DNA of 11,933 nt from positions 1 to 11,933 of the forward strand of contig JAYTUJ010000001.1 of assembly GCA_043744615.1 (NCBI GenBank), written 5' to 3'. Below are positions 6,297 through 11,933 of this stretch, piece by piece; positions within the stretch are counted from its first letter, which is position 1, and the number at the start of each line of letters is the position of its first letter. Position numbers and translations under genes: made by a program. Origin of the DNA: JAYTUJ01 sp043744615 (GTDB lineage Bacteria > Patescibacteriota > Minisyncoccia > Phycocordibacterales > CAIRYW01). The notes below the pieces were generated by a model. The model saw nothing but the letters and a program-made list of their open reading frames with translations, made no database searches and was not told the DNA's origin.

Positions 6297-6314
6297 AAAA
6301 ATACACTTTTGTGT
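6297..6314 (-). terminator. Weak terminator after map
   Basis: Right after the map stop codon, ACAC-AAAA-GTGT forms a 4-bp hairpin followed by A and five T on the minus strand. The stem is short, so termination may be partial. Confidence 0.35.
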
Positions 6315-6316
6315 GC

Positions 6317-7087
6317 TTAGAGTTGAGTTAAAATCTCACACCCATCTTTAGTAACAACAACTGTATGTTCAAAATGTGCACTTCTCTTTCCATCACCAGT
6401 TGAAATTGTATATCCATCATCTTCTAAAACAATTCGAGACGTTCCTTCATTAAGCATTGGTTCAATAGCTAAAACCATTCCCTCTTTTAAAGTTACACCT
6501 TCACCTTTTTTACCAAAGTTTGGCATAAATGGATCTTCGTGTGGTTTGTATCCAACACCGTGTCCGCCAAGTTCATCAGCAATTTTAAATTTATATTTTC
6601 GTGCAACGGCTTCAATCGCCATACCAACGTCTCCAGTTTTTACACCCGGACGCACTGCATTAATTCCTGCGTCAAGAGATTCTTTTGTTGCTTTCAAAAG
6701 TAGTTTTGCTTTTCCATCAATTTCACCAACACCAACAGTAATTGCAGAATCTGTATATAATCCATGAAAAATAATTCCTGTGTCGAGCGAAACAATATCA
6801 CCTTCTTTTATTTGTACTGGATGTTCATGAGGAATTCCGTGCACGATTTGACTATTGATAGACAAACAAAGTGCAGCAGGAAACGGTCGAGATGCTCCAT
6901 GGGGAGTGTAACCCATAAACGCAGGCTTGGCTCCATATTTTTTTATTTCTTCGCGAAGTGTTGTTTCAAGAACATCACTCATCACCCCCGCTTTTGTTTT
7001 TTCGGCAAGAGTTTGTAAAATCTGAGCAAGAATTTTTCCGCCCTCTCGAAGAGTTTCAATTTCTTGTTCTGTTTTTATTGTTACCAT
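6317..7087 (-). CDS. map: Methionine aminopeptidase, type I
   Basis: It removes the initiator methionine from nascent proteins. All catalytic residues of the pita-bread fold are present: His83 (VHGIP), the metal ligands Asp102 (SLDTG), Asp113 (YTDSA), His176 (GGHGVG), Glu209 (AIEPM) and Glu240 (FEHTV), and also His183. The length of 256 residues fits the short type Ia enzymes without the N-terminal zinc extension. The gene follows adk by 37 nt, the conserved secY-adk-map order at the end of the spc operon. No Shine-Dalgarno is seen before ATG 7087. In most bacteria infA and rpmJ-rpsM follow; here a weak terminator and an unrelated gene come next. Confidence 0.97.
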   Translation of the reverse strand: MVTIKTEQEIETLREGGKILAQILQTLAEKTKAGVMSDVLETTLREEIKKYGAKPAFMGYTPHGASRPFPAALCLSINSQIVHGIPHEHPVQIKEGDIVSLDTGIIFHGLYTDSAITVGVGEIDGKAKLLLKATKESLDAGINAVRPGVKTGDVGMAIEAVARKYKFKIADELGGHGVGYKPHEDPFMPNFGKKGEGVTLKEGMVLAIEPMLNEGTSRIVLEDDGYTISTGDGKRSAHFEHTVVVTKDGCEILTQL

Positions 7088-7124
7088 AAAATTTACTGCG
7101 CGGTTTTAAAAGCTGTTTTTTAAA

Positions 7125-7709
7125 TTAAGAAATTTTAGAAAGAAGTTCATTTTGAACATCTACAATAGACTGTTCTCCGTTAAGAGTAATAACATTTACT
7201 TCGGATATTGAATTAAAGTATGGAATACATGGAGCAACAAGTTCTTCATACCAATTCATTCTGTTATTAATTGCATCTGGATTATCATCGGCGCGAGCAC
7301 GCGAAGTTAATCGGTCAGTTGCCCATTGTCTACTTACTTCCATATCAATCAGGTACACTTTTTTGAATCCATAAAAATTAACAGCGCTCATTATAATATG
7401 AGCTTCGTCGACAGTCCGAGGTGCACCATCAACAATTACATCTTCGTTGCCAGTGAGATTATTCATAAATAAATTTCCCCACATAACAATAGCCAAAAAT
7501 TCTGGTTGCAATTTTCCTTCATCAATTATTTTTTTTGCAAGACCACTTGAATATGTATCGCTTGAAATTAATTTTCGAAACTCATCACCTGTTGAAAGAT
7601 AAAAAGGTTCTTTAGAAGATTTTTCTTTTAAAGCTTGAATGAGTAATTTTGCTTGAGTTCCCTTTCCGCATCCCGAGCGACCCATGAAAATATAAATGTT
7701 TTGTGCCAT
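7125..7709 (-). CDS. adk: Adenylate kinase (short-LID type)
   Basis: It interconverts ATP + AMP and 2 ADP. The P-loop is GRSGCGKGT (10-18, K16). LSTGDEFR (38-45) is the AMP-binding motif, DGAPRT (94-99) corresponds to the usual DGFPRT with Phe changed to Ala, and arginines at R133, R137, R139 and R150 match the catalytic set. The loop between R133 and R150 is short, so this is the form without the extended, zinc-type LID. The length of 194 residues fits that. The gene lies between secY and map, but a perfect TATAAT lies 10 nt before ATG 7709, so adk-map can also be transcribed from their own promoter. No Shine-Dalgarno is present. Confidence 0.93.
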   Translation of the reverse strand: MAQNIYIFMGRSGCGKGTQAKLLIQALKEKSSKEPFYLSTGDEFRKLISSDTYSSGLAKKIIDEGKLQPEFLAIVMWGNLFMNNLTGNEDVIVDGAPRTVDEAHIIMSAVNFYGFKKVYLIDMEVSRQWATDRLTSRARADDNPDAINNRMNWYEELVAPCIPYFNSISEVNVITLNGEQSIVDVQNELLSKIS

Positions 7710-7715
7710 ATAAGA

Positions 7716-7730
7716 ATTAATTATACACCA
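7716..7730 (-). promoter_or_regulatory. Internal -10 promoter of adk-map
   Basis: TATAAT (7725-7720) is embedded in TGGTGTATAATTAAT, identical over 15 nt to the element before the ATPase gene. The start would fall about 3 nt before ATG 7709. It lies in the 38-nt gap after secY. No -35 match is seen. Confidence 0.55.
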
Positions 7731-7747
7731 ACAACTACAATCGTAGT

Positions 7748-9034
7748 TTAGTATTGTTGAGCAGAAATGTGAGCTTCAACTTTTTTAACAAGATCGATAA
7801 CCACAGACACAACGATAAGAAGAGCGGTTCCACCAATAGCGATTGTTTGTTCACCTGTCATTTTTTGAATAATCAAAGGAAGAACTGCAATGAGCCCAAG
7901 AAAGAGTGCTCCGATCAGAGTGATTCTTGTTGTGATATTTGCAAGATATTCTGAAGTTGCTTGTCCTGGTCGAATTCCTGGAATAAAAGCTCCACCCTTT
8001 TGTAGATTTTCTGAAATTTGATCTGGATCAAATGTTACTGCTGTGTAAAAGAATGTGAAAATAACTACGAATACAAAGTATAGAACAATATATGCGATTG
8101 TAGTTGGGTTTGTGATACTGATAATAAAATCAGCGATATGTTTGATTGATTCACTTGAAACTGAAGATTTTACAAAGTTAGCAATCATTTGTGGGAACAC
8201 TAAAATCGAGAGTGCGAAAATAATTGGAATAACTCCAGCTTGGTTAATTCGAAGTGGAAGATATGTTGAAACACCAGCATATGTTTTTCCGGCTCGAACT
8301 TGTTTTGCATATGTTACGGGAACAGAACGTTCTGCTTCACTCACAAAAACAACAAGCGCGATAACAACAATAGCGAGTACAAAAAGAAGTGCGTATGTTA
8401 ACATATCTGCCCCTGTTGCAAGAGAAATTTTTTCTTGTAATTGAACAAGTGAAGGAGGAAGCGCTGCAACGATACCTGCAAAAATAATCATTGAGGTTCC
8501 GTTTCCAATACCAAACTCTGTCATTAATTCACCGAGCCACATAAGGAACATTGTTCCGGCAATCGCAATAATAATATTTACAACTTTATCAAATGAAGTT
8601 ATGTATGTGATCAAACCGTTTTGCTGAAGCAAAGTCATAAACGCAATCGCTTGAAGAACCGCAACGGGTACCGCAACGATTCGTGAAATTTGTGAAAACT
8701 TCTTTCGTCCGATTTCACCTTCTTCTTGATACATTGATTTCACTTTTGGTGACATCATAGTCAAAAGCTGCATTATGATAGATGCAGTAATATAAGGACC
8801 AACTCCAAGCATAACGATTGAAAGTCGATTAAGAGCGCTACCTGAGAAAATGTTTAAGAATCCGAGTGCTTGGTTACTTTCAAAAAAATGAGCGAGTCGA
8901 CTAATATCAACATTAGGAAGTGGAATTGTCGCAAGAAGGCGAAATACCATAAGAATACCTAGGGTGAAAAAAATCCGACGTCGTAACCCTCTATCGGTAA
9001 ACATCAATCTTAGATTTTCTGTGATTTTTTTCAT
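7748..9034 (-). CDS. secY: Protein translocase channel subunit SecY
   Basis: It forms the protein-conducting channel of the Sec translocon in the cytoplasmic membrane. The 428 residues are the normal size and show ten hydrophobic segments. The N-terminus reads DRGLRRRIFFTLGILMVFRL, the first transmembrane helix. The cytosolic loop PVTYAKQVRAGKTYAG before ...LPLRINQAGVIPIIFA and the GIRPGQATSEYL loop, used to contact SecA and the ribosome, are clearly conserved. The C-terminus ends in VVIDLVKKVEAHISAQQY. It lies 22 nt downstream of rplO in the usual spc-operon order, with no Shine-Dalgarno before ATG 9034. Confidence 0.98.
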   Translation of the reverse strand: MKKITENLRLMFTDRGLRRRIFFTLGILMVFRLLATIPLPNVDISRLAHFFESNQALGFLNIFSGSALNRLSIVMLGVGPYITASIIMQLLTMMSPKVKSMYQEEGEIGRKKFSQISRIVAVPVAVLQAIAFMTLLQQNGLITYITSFDKVVNIIIAIAGTMFLMWLGELMTEFGIGNGTSMIIFAGIVAALPPSLVQLQEKISLATGADMLTYALLFVLAIVVIALVVFVSEAERSVPVTYAKQVRAGKTYAGVSTYLPLRINQAGVIPIIFALSILVFPQMIANFVKSSVSSESIKHIADFIISITNPTTIAYIVLYFVFVVIFTFFYTAVTFDPDQISENLQKGGAFIPGIRPGQATSEYLANITTRITLIGALFLGLIAVLPLIIQKMTGEQTIAIGGTALLIVVSVVIDLVKKVEAHISAQQY

Positions 9035-9056
9035 ATTAGGTCTAAGATTTTTTTAA

Positions 9057-9488
9057 TTAAAGTACTTTACCGCCCGCTTTTTCTATTTTTTCTTTTGCGG
9101 CTGCTGAAATTTTGCAATCAACAATGGTAAGTTTTTTTGTAATTTCTCCGTCTGAGAGAATTTTTACTGCAGGAATTCGTCCTTTGTAGGTTGAAATAAC
9201 TCCAGCTTCAACAAGTTTTAAAGGAGTTACTTTGTCTCCAGAATTAAATGCGATTTCGAGTGCTGCAATACTTACGTTTTTAGGTTTTGTTTGGATTGTA
9301 TTAAAAGCATATCCTCGAAGTTTAGGAAGTCGTTTGATGATATCTCGCATTTCTGGTCGAGCTTTGTGTCCGGCTCGAGCTGTTTGACCCTTTCCTCCTC
9401 GTCCAGATGTTTTACCTCGTTTACTACCTCGTCCAACTTGAACGGATTTTTTATTTTGTACTTTTCGTTTTAGATTATGTGTTTGCAT
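9057..9488 (-). CDS. rplO: 50S ribosomal protein L15
   Basis: A component of the large subunit. The basic, glycine-rich N-terminal arm VGRGSKRGKTSGRGGKGQ and the KARPEMRDIIKRLPKLRG segment are typical, and the body ends in an AAAKEKIEKAGGKV helix-turn. The length of 143 residues is normal. It follows rpsE by 10 nt; the rpmD (L30) gene that normally separates S5 and L15 is absent. All ten arginines I read are encoded by CGA. Confidence 0.97.
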   Translation of the reverse strand: MQTHNLKRKVQNKKSVQVGRGSKRGKTSGRGGKGQTARAGHKARPEMRDIIKRLPKLRGYAFNTIQTKPKNVSIAALEIAFNSGDKVTPLKLVEAGVISTYKGRIPAVKILSDGEITKKLTIVDCKISAAAKEKIEKAGGKVL

Positions 9489-9498
9489 GGCCGTAAAA

Positions 9499-10161
9499 TT
9501 ATTTTACTTCTGATTTATGTTCTGGGCGAAAACCAACACGTATTGTTCGGAAAGATGAAAGTGCTTTGATAGCTGCTTGTGCGTTGTTTAATCGGTTTTT
9601 TGTTCGAGAAAGAATTTTAGCGTTAACGTCTTTGATTCCTGCTAGTTCGATAACATCTCGAACTGAAGATCCAGCGATAACACCCTTACCTTTTGCAGGC
9701 ATCATTTGAATTCGAGCAGATGAAAATTTAACTTCAACAGAGTGAGGAATAGACATTGCTTTTGTAACAGGAACTTTGATCATGTTTTTCTTAGCACTTT
9801 TAAATGCTTTTTCGATTGCAAGAGAAGTGTCTCCAGCTTTTCCAGTTCCGACTCCAACCATTCCTTTTCGGTTTCCAGCAACAACAGCAACACTAAAGTT
9901 GAATCGTCGTCCTCCGGTAACTACTCGAGTTACTCGCCTTATTTGAATAATTTTTTGATCGAATTCTGGTTTAGCTCGAGGTTCTCGTTTTCGAGAATCA
10001 TTTTTTGAATCTTTTCCTTTTGAGTCTCCTTCACCTGGTTTTGATCCTGGTCGAGGTCGTCGAATAAAGCCGCCTGTTCGTGGTGGAAATTGTCGTTTTG
10101 CTGGAGCAGTTGTTGCTGCAGGAGCTGATGTATTAGGTTGTGTTTTTTCTTGTGTATCCAT
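9499..10161 (-). CDS. rpsE: 30S ribosomal protein S5 with N-terminal extension
   Basis: S5 takes part in decoding accuracy and in assembly of the small subunit. The S5 core starts near residue 67 with FDQKIIQIRRVTRVVTGGRR and continues through FSVAVVAGNRKGMVGVGTGKA and the C-terminal RIQMMPAKGKGVIAGSSVRDV block. Before it are about 65 residues of low-complexity sequence rich in Pro, Ala, Lys, Arg and Gly (TSAPAATTAPAKRQFPPRTG), giving 220 residues against about 165 in E. coli. The extension is continuous with the core from ATG 10161. It lies 5 nt after rplR, so the start cannot move far. The tail is presumably disordered and may contact rRNA. Confidence 0.97.
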   Translation of the reverse strand: MDTQEKTQPNTSAPAATTAPAKRQFPPRTGGFIRRPRPGSKPGEGDSKGKDSKNDSRKREPRAKPEFDQKIIQIRRVTRVVTGGRRFNFSVAVVAGNRKGMVGVGTGKAGDTSLAIEKAFKSAKKNMIKVPVTKAMSIPHSVEVKFSSARIQMMPAKGKGVIAGSSVRDVIELAGIKDVNAKILSRTKNRLNNAQAAIKALSSFRTIRVGFRPEHKSEVK

Positions 10162-10166
10162 AAAGA

Positions 10167-10517
10167 TTAAAATACGAGTCCTCCTTCTCGAAGAGCTTCT
10201 GCTAATGCTTTAACTCGGCCTGTATAAATATATCCCCCTCGATCAAAAACTACTTTTTCGATTTTTTGAGCTTTTGCTTGTTTTGCAAGATCAGAACCAA
10301 CTGCTTTAGCTTGTTCTGTTTTTGTAGCAGCTTTAACTTTGAGTCCTGAAGAAGAAAGAAGGGTTTTTCCTGTATTGTCGTCAATTAATTGAGCGTATAA
10401 GTATTTATTTGATTTAAATACTGAAACTCGAGGACGTTCAATAGAACCAGAAACCTTTGCTCGGATTTTCTTATGTCGTGATTCTCTTTTTTGTTGTTTA
10501 ACAATTGATTTGTTCAT
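10167..10517 (-). CDS. rplR: 50S ribosomal protein L18
   Basis: It binds 5S rRNA and joins it to the central protuberance. The basic N-terminus (KQQKRESRHKKIRAKVSG), RPRVSVFKSNKYLYAQLIDD and the C-terminal VVFDRGGYIYTGRVKALAEA are the family hallmarks. The length of 116 residues is standard. It lies 18 nt after rplF. No Shine-Dalgarno is seen. Confidence 0.98.
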   Translation of the reverse strand: MNKSIVKQQKRESRHKKIRAKVSGSIERPRVSVFKSNKYLYAQLIDDNTGKTLLSSSGLKVKAATKTEQAKAVGSDLAKQAKAQKIEKVVFDRGGYIYTGRVKALAEALREGGLVF

Positions 10518-10535
10518 GGATTTAATCAGTTAGTT

Positions 10536-11075
10536 TTATGTTGATTTCTTACCTTGTTTTCGTACAACAACTTCGTCAGAATATCGAATACCCTTTCCTT
10601 TATAAGGTTCTGGTTTTTTCATTTCTCGAATGTTTGCTGCGAAGAAACCAACTTTTTCTTTGTCGATTCCTGTAATTAAAATGTTAAGGCCTTTTTCAAC
10701 AACAACGTTAATTCCTTCTGGAACTTTTACAGGAACAACGTGTGAGAACCCAAGACTGAATACAAGTTCTGTTGGGCTTTTAGCTTCAACTTTGTACCCT
10801 ACTCCTTCAATAATAAGTTTTTTCTCAAAATGATTATTTACTCCAGCAACCATACTTTTTACGATAGATGCATATGTTCCCCAAAGAGCGTTATTTTTAA
10901 GAGTTTTATCTGCGATTGTTAAAACAAGACCTTCTTCTGTTTTTTCAATTTTAATAGAATCTTTAAATTCTTTTGTTGCTGTTCCTTTAGGACCTTTTAC
11001 AGTCAAAGACTTTCCTGAAATTATAGCTTCAGTTCCTGCAGGTATTGCGATTGGTTTTTTTCCGATTCGTGACAT
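10536..11075 (-). CDS. rplF: 50S ribosomal protein L6
   Basis: A large-subunit protein near the factor-binding site. It begins MSRIGKKPIAIPAG, the canonical L6 start, and ends with the family signature MKKPEPYKGKGIRYSDE plus VVVRKQGKK. The two tandem L6 repeats are visible around residues 10-80 and 90-165. I chose ATG 11075 (179 residues). The frame is open to 11132, but those 19 extra residues would overlap rpsH and are not L6-like. The gap to the rpsH stop is 7 nt. Confidence 0.98.
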   Translation of the reverse strand: MSRIGKKPIAIPAGTEAIISGKSLTVKGPKGTATKEFKDSIKIEKTEEGLVLTIADKTLKNNALWGTYASIVKSMVAGVNNHFEKKLIIEGVGYKVEAKSPTELVFSLGFSHVVPVKVPEGINVVVEKGLNILITGIDKEKVGFFAANIREMKKPEPYKGKGIRYSDEVVVRKQGKKST

Positions 11076-11082
11076 AAAAATA

Positions 11083-11478
11083 TTACCAAATTTTAAATAG
11101 AGCTTCTCCTGCGACCTTTTGATTTTTTGCATCAGAACCGGTAAGGATTCCTTTTGATGTTGTGTAAACCATTAAACCATATCCGTTTTGTACTGGACGA
11201 ATATCATTTACTGAGTGGTACAACCTTCGTGAAAACTTTGAAACCCGTTCTACTCCTGTAATTCTTGGTTTCTTACCTTCGTACGAAAGCTCTACTTCAA
11301 GAGTTCGTGTACTTACCTTTTTTCCTTTTTTTGTAATTGACTTAATGAAACCTTCTTTTTGTAGCACATTAAGAATAGACTCAATTAGTTTTGTCTGAGG
11401 TACTTGCAAAGTAGCATGTCCTGCCATGTTTGCATTTTTAATATTTACAATTAAATTTGATACTTTGTCTGTTACCAT
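11083..11478 (-). CDS. rpsH: 30S ribosomal protein S8
   Basis: It binds the central domain of 16S rRNA and in E. coli is also the translational repressor of the spc operon. The N-terminus VSNLIVNIKNANMAGHATLQVPQTKL is typical, RITGVERVSKFSRRLYHS forms the middle, and the C-terminal YTTSKGILTGSDA...GEALFKIW corresponds to the S8 signature. The length of 131 residues is normal. Its ATG overlaps the rpsN end by 7 nt, which suggests translational coupling. Confidence 0.97.
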   Translation of the reverse strand: MVTDKVSNLIVNIKNANMAGHATLQVPQTKLIESILNVLQKEGFIKSITKKGKKVSTRTLEVELSYEGKKPRITGVERVSKFSRRLYHSVNDIRPVQNGYGLMVYTTSKGILTGSDAKNQKVAGEALFKIW

Positions 11479-11657
11479 GATGATTTTTTAATACCTGGGA
11501 TCATACCTTCGTTAGCAAACTCTCGAAAACAAATACGGCACATAGCAAAATCTCGCATATATCCTCGTTTTTTACCACATCGGAAACATCGTCGAACTAC
11601 TCGACTTTTGAATTTCGGCGGTTTATTTGATCGTGCAACTGTTGATGTTTTAGCCAT
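11472..11657 (-). CDS. rpsN: 30S ribosomal protein S14, zinc-binding type
   Basis: A small-subunit head protein, 61 residues, of the short four-cysteine form. The two CxxC pairs that hold zinc are present (CFRCGKKRGYMRDFAMCRIC), followed by FREFANEGMIPGIKKSSW, the usual S14 ending. I chose ATG 11657 (MAKTSTVARS). A TTG four codons upstream would lengthen it but gives no family residues. It is the first gene of the cluster, about 33 nt downstream of a strong promoter. L5, the usual upstream neighbour, is not there. Eight of its nine arginines are CGA. Confidence 0.97.
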   Translation of the reverse strand: MAKTSTVARSNKPPKFKSRVVRRCFRCGKKRGYMRDFAMCRICFREFANEGMIPGIKKSSW

Positions 11658-11671
11658 ATTTATTAACAAAA

Positions 11672-11688
11672 GTGCTCAAAATGAGCAC
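11672..11688 (-). promoter_or_regulatory. 5' leader hairpin of the ribosomal operon
   Basis: GTGCTCA and TGAGCAC form a perfect 7-bp stem with a 3-nt loop, beginning about 2-3 nt after the expected transcription start and followed by TTTTGTT. It fills most of the short leader. It could be a 5' stabilising hairpin, a weak attenuator, or a binding site for a ribosomal-protein repressor. Confidence 0.6.
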
Positions 11689-11696
11689 GTTCAGAC

Positions 11697-11725
11697 ATCT
11701 TAACAAGAATAGTATGTAGTGTCAA
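11697..11725 (-). promoter_or_regulatory. Promoter of the rpsN-rpsH-rplF-rplR-rpsE-rplO-secY operon
   Basis: Perfect -35 TTGACA (11725-11720), exact 17-nt spacer and TAAGAT (11702-11697) preceded by TGT, i.e. an extended -10. The expected start is near 11690. It is the best-matching sigma-70-type promoter in the window. Confidence 0.88.
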
Positions 11726-11750
11726 TGCGTCCTTTATTTTAGCCTTAATT

Positions 11751-11933
11751 TCATCTGAAATTTATTAAAAATCGAGTATTTTTTGAGTCGAAAAATGGAG
11801 AATAGTGTGCAGAAAGGTCGATTATTAGTAGAACAAAACACAACACCATGTTGAAATTAGATAAAAAAGCTACTTTTGCGCCTTGGTCAGGGAGCAAATA
11901 GTATATAAATACAAATAGTCCTACGTTAGTCGT
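11751..11933 (-). CDS. C-terminal fragment of an unrecognised, probably membrane, protein
   Basis: One minus-strand frame is open from the window edge through 60 sense codons to TGA at 11753-11751; the other two minus frames close within the first four codons. The peptide has two hydrophobic stretches, VGLFVFIYYLLP and MVLCFVLLIIDL, then a polar tail DSKNTRFLINFR. I do not recognise it. It is clearly not L5, the usual neighbour of S14. Evidence is limited to the open frame and the hydrophobic pattern. No terminator is seen between it and the ribosomal promoter 26 nt downstream. Confidence 0.4.
   Translation of the reverse strand, partial: TTNVGLFVFIYYLLPDQGAKVAFLSNFNMVLCFVLLIIDLSAHYSPFFDSKNTRFLINFR

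Noticed and set aside
8055..8444. 129-codon frame on the plus strand
   Set aside because: It lies wholly antisense to secY, has no promoter or recognisable domain, and mirrors codon bias of the real gene.
9492..9506. Near-palindrome GTAAAATTATTTTAC between rpsE and rplO
   Set aside because: AT-only core that includes the rpsE stop region; no promoter near it and likely chance.
11076..11132. Longer N-terminus for L6
   Set aside because: It would overlap the end of rpsH by about 50 nt, while MSRIGKKPIAIP at 11075 is the canonical L6 start.
11820..11900. Short plus-strand frame starting ATG TTG AAA near 11849
   Set aside because: Only about 17 codons, opposite a longer open minus frame, no ribosome site.

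Overview
The window looks like a chromosomal segment of a Patescibacteria (Candidate Phyla Radiation, CPR) bacterium. It is AT-rich and densely packed, uses the standard genetic code, and every gene I can support lies on the minus strand, so transcription runs from high to low coordinates. Pointers to this assignment are a spc-type ribosomal cluster with no L30 gene between S5 and L15 (L30 loss is a known CPR trait), an S5 with a long disordered N-terminal tail, an enlarged nucleoside diphosphate kinase, and a large DNA-pumping type ATPase. Assignment below that level (perhaps Parcubacteria-like) is only inference.

Layout in the direction of transcription. At 11933-11751 is the end of an unrecognised, probably membrane, reading frame. 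A consensus promoter (11725-11697) and a 5' leader hairpin follow. Then comes the cluster rpsN-rpsH-rplF-rplR-rpsE-rplO-secY (11657-7748), with adk (which has its own -10 box) and map (to 6317). The cluster makes ribosomal proteins, the SecY translocon channel, adenylate kinase and methionine aminopeptidase. It is cut at both ends compared with the usual order: L14-L24-L5 do not precede S14, and infA-rpmJ-rpsM do not directly follow map.

Next is a gene for a MaoC/hot-dog-like protein with a C-terminal membrane anchor (6238-5606). Its promoter carries a perfect inverted repeat and it ends at a terminator. A 954-residue HerA/VirD4-type ATPase (5458-2594) follows, then a translationally coupled pyrE-pyrF pair (2486-1096) for the last two steps of UMP synthesis, with a terminator. 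The ndk gene (921-319) comes next, with a palindrome over its promoter.

After ndk lies a gene-free stretch holding what I read as an independently transcribed structured RNA of about 150 nt (299-151), with an extended -10 promoter and an intrinsic terminator. Its predicted fold resembles 6S RNA. At the window edge, 118-1, is the N-terminus of an SPFH/band-7 membrane protein, too short to be seen as a full ORF.

Most starts here have no Shine-Dalgarno sequence, and several -10 boxes sit so close to the ATG that the mRNAs should be leaderless or nearly so. pyrF is the clear exception, with a strong AAAGGAGGTG site. Arginine in the ribosomal genes is written almost entirely with CGA. I saw no mobile element, CRISPR array, tRNA or rRNA.
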